From positions 12,709 to 76,708 of the forward strand of contig CAKRZO010000017.1 of assembly GCA_934433135.1 (NCBI GenBank): DNA of 64,000 nucleotides, written 5' to 3'. The notes beneath the pieces were generated by a model. It had not been told where the DNA came from. It searched no databases and was given only the letters and a program-made list of their open reading frames with translations. Numbering within the stretch: position 1 is the stretch's first letter; each line of letters opens with the position of its first letter. Of this stretch, positions 59,972 to 64,000 are shown piece after piece. A program made the translations under genes and the position numbers. The DNA comes from an uncultured Acetatifactor sp. GTDB taxonomy: Bacteria; Bacillota; Clostridia; Lachnospirales; Lachnospiraceae.

Positions 59972-60880
59972 TTGAATTTCGGTTCCTGCAACATTGATTA
60001 TGTTTATTCCCTGGATCATTTTGTGACGGCGGGAGAGACGGAAAGCACGGAAAAAATGGAAGTCTTTCCGGGAGGAAAGGGCTTAAACCAATCCATTGCC
60101 CTGGCCAGAGCCGGTGCAAAGGTATATCATGCCGGATTCCTGGGCGAGGACGGAGGGTGGCTTCGGGAACTGCTTTTGGAAAATCAGGTAGACGTGTCCT
60201 ATCTGCGGAGTGTGGAAGCCAAAAACGGACATGCGATTATACAGGTAGATGCAGAAGGAGAAAATGCGATTTTTCTGTATCCCGGTTCCAATAAAATGCT
60301 CACGGAAGAATACATTGACAGTGTTCTGGCGGATTTTTCAAAGGGCGATATTTTGCTTTTGCAGAATGAAATCAATAAAGTGGATTCTATTATAGAAAAA
60401 GCTTACAAACGGGGAATGAGGGTGGCTTTCAATGCTTCGCCCATTCATGAAGAAATCCGGAAGGTAGATCTGTCGAAACTGTCATACCTATTGGTAAATG
60501 AAGTGGAGATACGTGCCATAAGCGGCAGAAAGGAATATGCGGAAGCGTTAAATGAGCTTTGCCGGACTTATCCGCAGCTTTGTATCATGCTGACCATCGG
60601 AAAGGGCGGCTGTATCTATCGGACACCATCCGGGGAATATTATCAGAGCGCTTTTGACTGCAAAGCAGTGGACACCACAGCGGCCGGAGATACCTTTACC
60701 GGCTATTTTCTGGCAGGAATCGCCAAAGGCGAAGAGATCCCACAGACACTGCGCCTTTCCTGCGCCGCAGCAGGAATTGCCGTATCCCGAAAAGGTGCGG
60801 CTCCTTCTATCCCGCAGCGACAGGAAGTTTTGCAAAGTCTTCCTGCCATGAAGGAAATTTCCAAAAAAAAAATTCCCTGA
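59972..60880 (+). CDS. PfkB-family carbohydrate kinase (ribokinase-like)
   Basis: A 302-residue kinase from TTG 59972. PfkB motifs: VFPGGKGLNQSIALARAGAKVYHAGFLGEDGG near 31-62 and TTAAGDTFTGYFLAGIAKGE near 232 (anion hole GAGD-type with catalytic Asp). The frame is open upstream to 59939. A GAGGGGAG site at about 59925-59933 points to a start near 59942, where the codon is ACG, not ATG; the extra residues TKTYSTTTKI read as a natural N-terminus, so ACG may be a mutated start. The protein ends just after an A10 tract (60863-60872); one more A would continue it into the AraC domain below. Likely acts on ribose released by the nucleoside hydrolase. Confidence 0.85.
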   Translation: MNFGSCNIDYVYSLDHFVTAGETESTEKMEVFPGGKGLNQSIALARAGAKVYHAGFLGEDGGWLRELLLENQVDVSYLRSVEAKNGHAIIQVDAEGENAIFLYPGSNKMLTEEYIDSVLADFSKGDILLLQNEINKVDSIIEKAYKRGMRVAFNASPIHEEIRKVDLSKLSYLLVNEVEIRAISGRKEYAEALNELCRTYPQLCIMLTIGKGGCIYRTPSGEYYQSAFDCKAVDTTAAGDTFTGYFLAGIAKGEEIPQTLRLSCAAAGIAVSRKGAAPSIPQRQEVLQSLPAMKEISKKKIP

Positions 60881-61197
60881 ACCGACAGATTGAAAGTTAT
60901 ATCGATACTCACATAAAGACGGCGAATCTGACGGAATTGGCAACAGAACTTGGCTATTCCGGGGCTTATACAAGCAGACTGATCCGCAGACTGTACGGCG
61001 AACCCTTTTCCGAACTGCTGCAGAGAAAACGGTGCGCACTGGCGGCCCGGCTTCTTGGAGAAACCGACATGCCCGTAGGGGCAATCATCGAAGCCGCAGG
61101 CTATGAAAACGGAAGCTTCTTCCGCCGCCGCTTTCGGCAAATCTATGGAAAAAATCCGCTGGAATACCGCCATTTCATGAAACAAAGCAGCGTGTGA
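60871..61197 (+). CDS. AraC-type DNA-binding domain, out of frame with the kinase
   Basis: An open frame beginning in the A10 tract reads NSLNRQIESYIDTHIKTANLTELATELGYSGAYTSRLIRRLYGEPFSELLQRKRC then IIEAAGYENGSFFRRRFRQIYGKNPLEYR: a complete double-HTH AraC domain of about 105 residues. There is no ATG or ribosome site near its natural N-terminus (TTG 60937 falls inside the first helix), so it is not a self-standing gene as written. Adding one A to the tract would join it to the kinase to make a kinase-AraC fusion of about 420 residues. Alternatives: real frameshift (pseudogene) or sequencing error. Confidence 0.6.
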   Translation, partial: NSLNRQIESYIDTHIKTANLTELATELGYSGAYTSRLIRRLYGEPFSELLQRKRCALAARLLGETDMPVGAIIEAAGYENGSFFRRRFRQIYGKNPLEYRHFMKQSSV

Positions 61198-61238
61198 GCG
61201 CTGAAAGCGCGGTTTTGCGAATGACTCGTCTAAACTGT
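61196..61238 (+). repeat. Partial copy of the CTGAACTGTT repeat family
   Basis: GAGCGCTGAAAGCGCGGTTTTGCG is identical to part of the copy at 27440-27607, followed by AATGACTCGTCTAAACTGTT, a degenerate form of the family end. It begins at the AraC-domain stop. Confidence 0.65.
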
Positions 61239-61307
61239 TTCAGACAATATTTAAAACTACTTCTTTGGCCGGTTCCATTTCCCGTTCGGGGATGGGCTGG
61301 TCAAATT
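61239..61307. repeat. 69-bp direct repeat, copy 1 (3' end of the DUF4886 gene)
   Basis: Identical to 62822-62890 except one base. Copy 2 is the true 3' end of the DUF4886 gene; copy 1 is a duplicated fragment on the far side of the ATPase gene. Confidence 0.93.
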
Positions 61308-61414
61308 TTTTACAATTTATCGCAGTTTACTTGCAATTTACCACTATAAAGAAAAAGTTGAATTTTGTCATAAAAAATCGCTTGAAAAAGTTGCGAATTG
61401 CGTCGAAAAGTCCC

Positions 61415-61443
61415 TTGAAAAAGTTGCAATAGTGCTTTATACT
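61415..61443 (+). promoter_or_regulatory. Promoter of the second DUF4143 ATPase with repeated TTGAAAAAGTTGC
   Basis: TTGAAA (61415-61420) and TATACT (61438-61443), 17-bp spacer. TTGAAAAAGTTGC occurs at 61382-61394 and again at 61415-61427, covering -35, which suggests a binding site used twice, 33 bp apart. Confidence 0.6.
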
Positions 61444-61481
61444 ATGTTTGAATTCAGTAAAGAAATATGGAGGAACACTTG

Positions 61482-62801
61482 ATGCTGAAGCGGAAAATGG
61501 AAAAACGACTGATGGAATGGAAGAATACATCCGGACGAAAACCGTTAATCGTAAAAGGATGTCGACAGTGCGGTAAGACTTTTTCTGTATTGGAGTTTGC
61601 TAAGAAGAATTATAAACATGTGGTTTACCTGAATTTTTTTGAGAATCCGGACTATGCTTCCGTTTTTGAAGGTTCATTGGAGATCGACAATATTGTTATG
61701 CTGCTCTCTGCATTGCTTGGTAAGGAAGCGGTTTTTGAAGCAGGTGAAACCGTTTTGGTATTGGATGAAATACAGGATTGCCCGGAAGCACGGACGGCAT
61801 TGAAATTTTTCCGGATTGACGGACGATATGATGTCATCGGCACCGGTTCTTTGTTGGGGGTGAAAGGCTATGGTAAAGAGCCAAAGTCGGTTCCCGTAGG
61901 TTCTGAGACGGTAATCGATATGTATCCGTTGGATTTTGAGGAGTTTTTGTGGGCAAATGGGATATCCGAAGCAGTCATTGCTATGTTGCAGAAAGCACTG
62001 GATGCGGAAACACCGGTACCGGAAGCACTCCACAGTCGTATGAAGCAACTCCTGCTGCAATATGCTGTTGTCGGCGGAATGCCGGATGCGGTACAGACCT
62101 TTGTAGACAGCAAACAGATGGATGAGGTACTCCGTATTCAACGTGATATTGTGCGTTCTTATGAAGATGATATGGTGAAATATGCTGAAAAGAAAGATAA
62201 GTCCCGTATCAAAGAGTGTTTTCAATCCATTCCCCGTCAGTTGGCCAAGGAAAATAAGAAGTTTCAATATTCCGTTGTTTCCAAAGGATCTACTGCCTCC
62301 AAATATGCCGGAAGTTTGCAATGGATCGAGGATGCGGGGATTATTTCCCGGTGCTATAATCTTTCCATTACCGAGCTACCGCTGGACGGTAATGCACAGG
62401 AGGATACATTCAAGGTATATATGCGCGATATGGGCCTGTTTGTCAGTATGCTGGAGGACGGCACACAGTACGATATTCTGCAGGGCAATCTGTATGGCTA
62501 CAAAGGTGCTATATTTGAGAACCTGATCGCGGATATTTTTGCCAAGATGGGGCGGAAACTTTATTATTTCCATAAGGATTCCGGTCTGGAGGTGGATTTT
62601 GTGATTCGCTATAAAGGAGAATGTACGTTGGTTGAAGTAAAGGCAGCGAGCGGGAATATTAAGAGCACAAAGACAATTCTGAACCACCCGGAAAAGTACC
62701 ATGTAAGCAGCGCAATCAAGCTGGGCGATTACAATATCGGACGTACCGGCCAAGTGTTGACACTTCCGCTATACATGGCGTTTTTGCTGCGGGCATTGTA
62801 A
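61482..62801 (+). CDS. AAA-family ATPase with DUF4143 domain
   Basis: A 439-residue protein from ATG 61482, placed by ATGGAGGA 8 bp upstream (an ATG inside that site at 61467 is less likely). Walker A GCRQCGKT is at residues 26-33, Walker B TVLVLDEIQDC near 89-99, sensor-like VIGTGSLLG near 112, MYPLDFEEFL near 147 and a C-terminal DUF4143/nuclease-like part with DSGLEVDFVIRYKGECTLVEVKA near 366-388 (D, E-x-K). Same family as 975-2270 but distinct in sequence. It is bracketed by a 69-bp direct repeat, showing that the gene inserted here as a unit of about 1.58 kb. Confidence 0.9.
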   Translation: MLKRKMEKRLMEWKNTSGRKPLIVKGCRQCGKTFSVLEFAKKNYKHVVYLNFFENPDYASVFEGSLEIDNIVMLLSALLGKEAVFEAGETVLVLDEIQDCPEARTALKFFRIDGRYDVIGTGSLLGVKGYGKEPKSVPVGSETVIDMYPLDFEEFLWANGISEAVIAMLQKALDAETPVPEALHSRMKQLLLQYAVVGGMPDAVQTFVDSKQMDEVLRIQRDIVRSYEDDMVKYAEKKDKSRIKECFQSIPRQLAKENKKFQYSVVSKGSTASKYAGSLQWIEDAGIISRCYNLSITELPLDGNAQEDTFKVYMRDMGLFVSMLEDGTQYDILQGNLYGYKGAIFENLIADIFAKMGRKLYYFHKDSGLEVDFVIRYKGECTLVEVKAASGNIKSTKTILNHPEKYHVSSAIKLGDYNIGRTGQVLTLPLYMAFLLRAL

Positions 62802-62821
62802 AAGTCGGCATAGTGAAAAAA

Positions 62822-62890
62822 TTCAGACAATATTTAAAACTACTTCTTTGGCCAGTTCCATTTCCCGTTCGGGGATGGGCTGGTCAAATT
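62822..62890. repeat. 69-bp direct repeat, copy 2
   Basis: See 61239-61307. This copy includes the stop and last 22 codons of the DUF4886 gene. Confidence 0.93.
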
Positions 62891-63548
62891 CATGAAAGGA
62901 ATTCATGGAAAAATCCCTGCCGGTAAGGAAACGGTACCAGGTAAGCCCGAGAAGGTAGCGGCCAAGGCCGGGACTTGCATGGAAAGAATCCCGGTGGACT
63001 TTGGGAACCCCGCGTTTAAGAGCTTCCTGCATAACCTGACCGGAGGGAATGATTCCGTCAGCGCCTACATCCTGAGCCAGTTCGGCATAAGCCGCTTGAA
63101 TATCTGCAAACATGGAAGCGGCATTGGAATATCCCAGTTCTTTCATTCTTACACAACCATCTTCATAAGCCCAGGTTTGATGGATAAAAATTTTCGTATG
63201 CGGGCAATATTTCCGTATTTCTTTTACAATCAAATCAGCGTAAGGCCTGTAGGTCTCATAGTGCGGACTTAAATGGCTGGCCTGCTGGATGGTAACGGCA
63301 TCCCATTGCGAGGACCCGTTCTGGATCAGAGCCTGTCGGATGGAAACCAAAACACTGCTGCAGGAGCCATTTAACTGCAGTTCATAGGAAGGATTGTCTC
63401 CAAGGATATTCAGATAGTGAGTCTGCAAAGAACAGCCTCCGATAAACAAATTTACCGTATCCAGATCCACATTGTCCGCCCTGGCAATCTGATGCAGATA
63501 ACGTGTGGCATCCTGGGAAAAACTATTGCCGATCGATAAAATTCTCAT
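62823..63548 (-). CDS. DUF4886 protein, SGNH-hydrolase-like
   Basis: A 241-residue protein without signal peptide. Block I GNSFS at residues 7-11 contains the probable nucleophile Ser; GGCSL near 38, LNGSCSS near 58, IQQASHLS near 88 and the C-terminal FHASPGLGRYL near 189 (His) follow the SGNH plan. DUF4886 members are common in gut Firmicutes and Bacteroidetes near glycan-degradation genes and are presumed esterases. Its 3' end is duplicated at 61239-61307. It diverges from the glycosidase-like gene at the window end. Confidence 0.82.
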   Translation of the reverse strand: MRILSIGNSFSQDATRYLHQIARADNVDLDTVNLFIGGCSLQTHYLNILGDNPSYELQLNGSCSSVLVSIRQALIQNGSSQWDAVTIQQASHLSPHYETYRPYADLIVKEIRKYCPHTKIFIHQTWAYEDGCVRMKELGYSNAASMFADIQAAYAELAQDVGADGIIPSGQVMQEALKRGVPKVHRDSFHASPGLGRYLLGLTWYRFLTGRDFSMNSFHEFDQPIPEREMELAKEVVLNIV

Positions 63549-63791
63549 AGTACCTCTTTTCTGCCGGAAAAAAACCGGTCATGAATCGTTAAAATATCAG
63601 TTGCCTGATTTAGGGATATTAAATCAAAGAAAAATCATTGTGTCAAGTCGTTTTTGTGTATATTCACGAGAGAACAGTAAAAATGGTAAGAATTGTATAC
63701 CTATCTTAGATATTTGTCATATGATTCCGGAAGAGATTATGGTAACATATGCACGAAGAATCTTTGTAAAGATTGAAAAATGGGAAATATA

Positions 63792-64000
63792 ATGAGTGAT
63801 AAAATGAGCGGACAATTTTCTTTTGATGAAATCTTAAAACCCGGTTGCAGAAAAGCAATTTATCGGGAAGAGGGGTATTTTGTGTGGTGCGGCAGCATCG
63901 CAAAGTATCGGAATACATATTACTTATTTTACTCCAGATGGAAAAAGGAACTGGGATTTGATGCCTGGGTAACGGACTCGGAAATCTGTATCGCCTCCTG
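63792..64000 (+). CDS. Beta-propeller glycosidase-like protein, N-terminal part (cut by window edge)
   Basis: From ATG 63792, 69 residues fit in the window: FVWCGSIAKYRNTYYLFYSRWKKELGFDAWVTDSEICIA. This WCGSxxK...YYLFYSRW...SEI pattern is the first blade of five-bladed propeller glycoside hydrolases related to families 43 and 117. The rest, including catalytic residues, is outside. I see no clear ribosome site besides a weak GGAAA. Divergent from the DUF4886 gene. Confidence 0.7.
   Translation, partial: MSDKMSGQFSFDEILKPGCRKAIYREEGYFVWCGSIAKYRNTYYLFYSRWKKELGFDAWVTDSEICIAS

Noticed and set aside
63505..63792. A 95-residue plus-strand frame spanning the DUF4886 start and the gap
   Set aside because: It overlaps the 5' end of a well-supported gene, has no recognisable motif and no ribosome site.

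Overview
The window looks like a chromosomal segment of a spore-forming Firmicute of the class Clostridia, most likely family Lachnospiraceae. Evidence: a sporulation and housekeeping block in the Bacillus/Clostridium order (HU, RqcP/YabO, YabP, YabQ, DivIC, SpoIIE, TilS, Hpt, FtsH), a GerA-family germination protein, a CotS-like protein, strong AGGAGG ribosome sites, 17-bp-spaced sigma-A-type promoters, and YesM/YesN plus LplB/YtcP-type sugar transport. No rRNA, CRISPR array or prophage is visible.

Layout. 0-2.3 kb: IS110 transposase end, a 5'-truncated gene remnant and an AAA/DUF4143 ATPase with paired palindromic operators. 2.7-10.3 kb: a surface cluster (VTC-domain protein, DUF4956 membrane protein, Cthe_2159-type repeat lipoprotein), then on the minus strand a GerA/SpoVAF-like protein, a metallophosphoesterase lipoprotein and a PHP phosphatase. 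10.4-17.7 kb: oleate hydratase and a P-type ATPase behind two hairpin-bearing leaders, a small secreted Cys protein, and two decayed genes (FtsX-type permease, DUF4143 ATPase). 17.8-29.5 kb: foldase, CCA transferase, CotS-like protein, then the sporulation/housekeeping block. 29.9-32.3 kb: GH13 glycosidase, tRNA-Tyr, tRNA-Leu.

32.4-48.1 kb is the most interesting part: a glycan-uptake and degradation locus. A divergent YesM/YesN two-component system faces three uncharacterised alpha/alpha-barrel-like proteins, a CUT1 solute-binding lipoprotein, a 974-aa protein whose N-terminal half resembles two of those proteins and whose C-terminal half is GH105, and two permeases. A promoter/operator occurs three times in this locus (35.5, 41.2, 46.1 kb), with exactly the same distance from its core to the -10 box. 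I infer a co-regulated system for a uronic-acid-containing polysaccharide, with enzymes of a family I cannot assign.

48.2-64 kb is accessory: HipA-like kinase, Rpn-type nuclease, AraC regulator, GH2 beta-mannosidase-like enzyme, esterase, LUD protein with a fused EtfB-EtfA, RpiR regulator, nucleoside hydrolase, a PfkB kinase separated from an AraC domain by an A10 tract, a second AAA/DUF4143 ATPase bracketed by a 69-bp direct repeat, a DUF4886 protein and the start of a beta-propeller glycosidase-like gene. Dispersed palindromic repeats of at least two families lie in many gaps.
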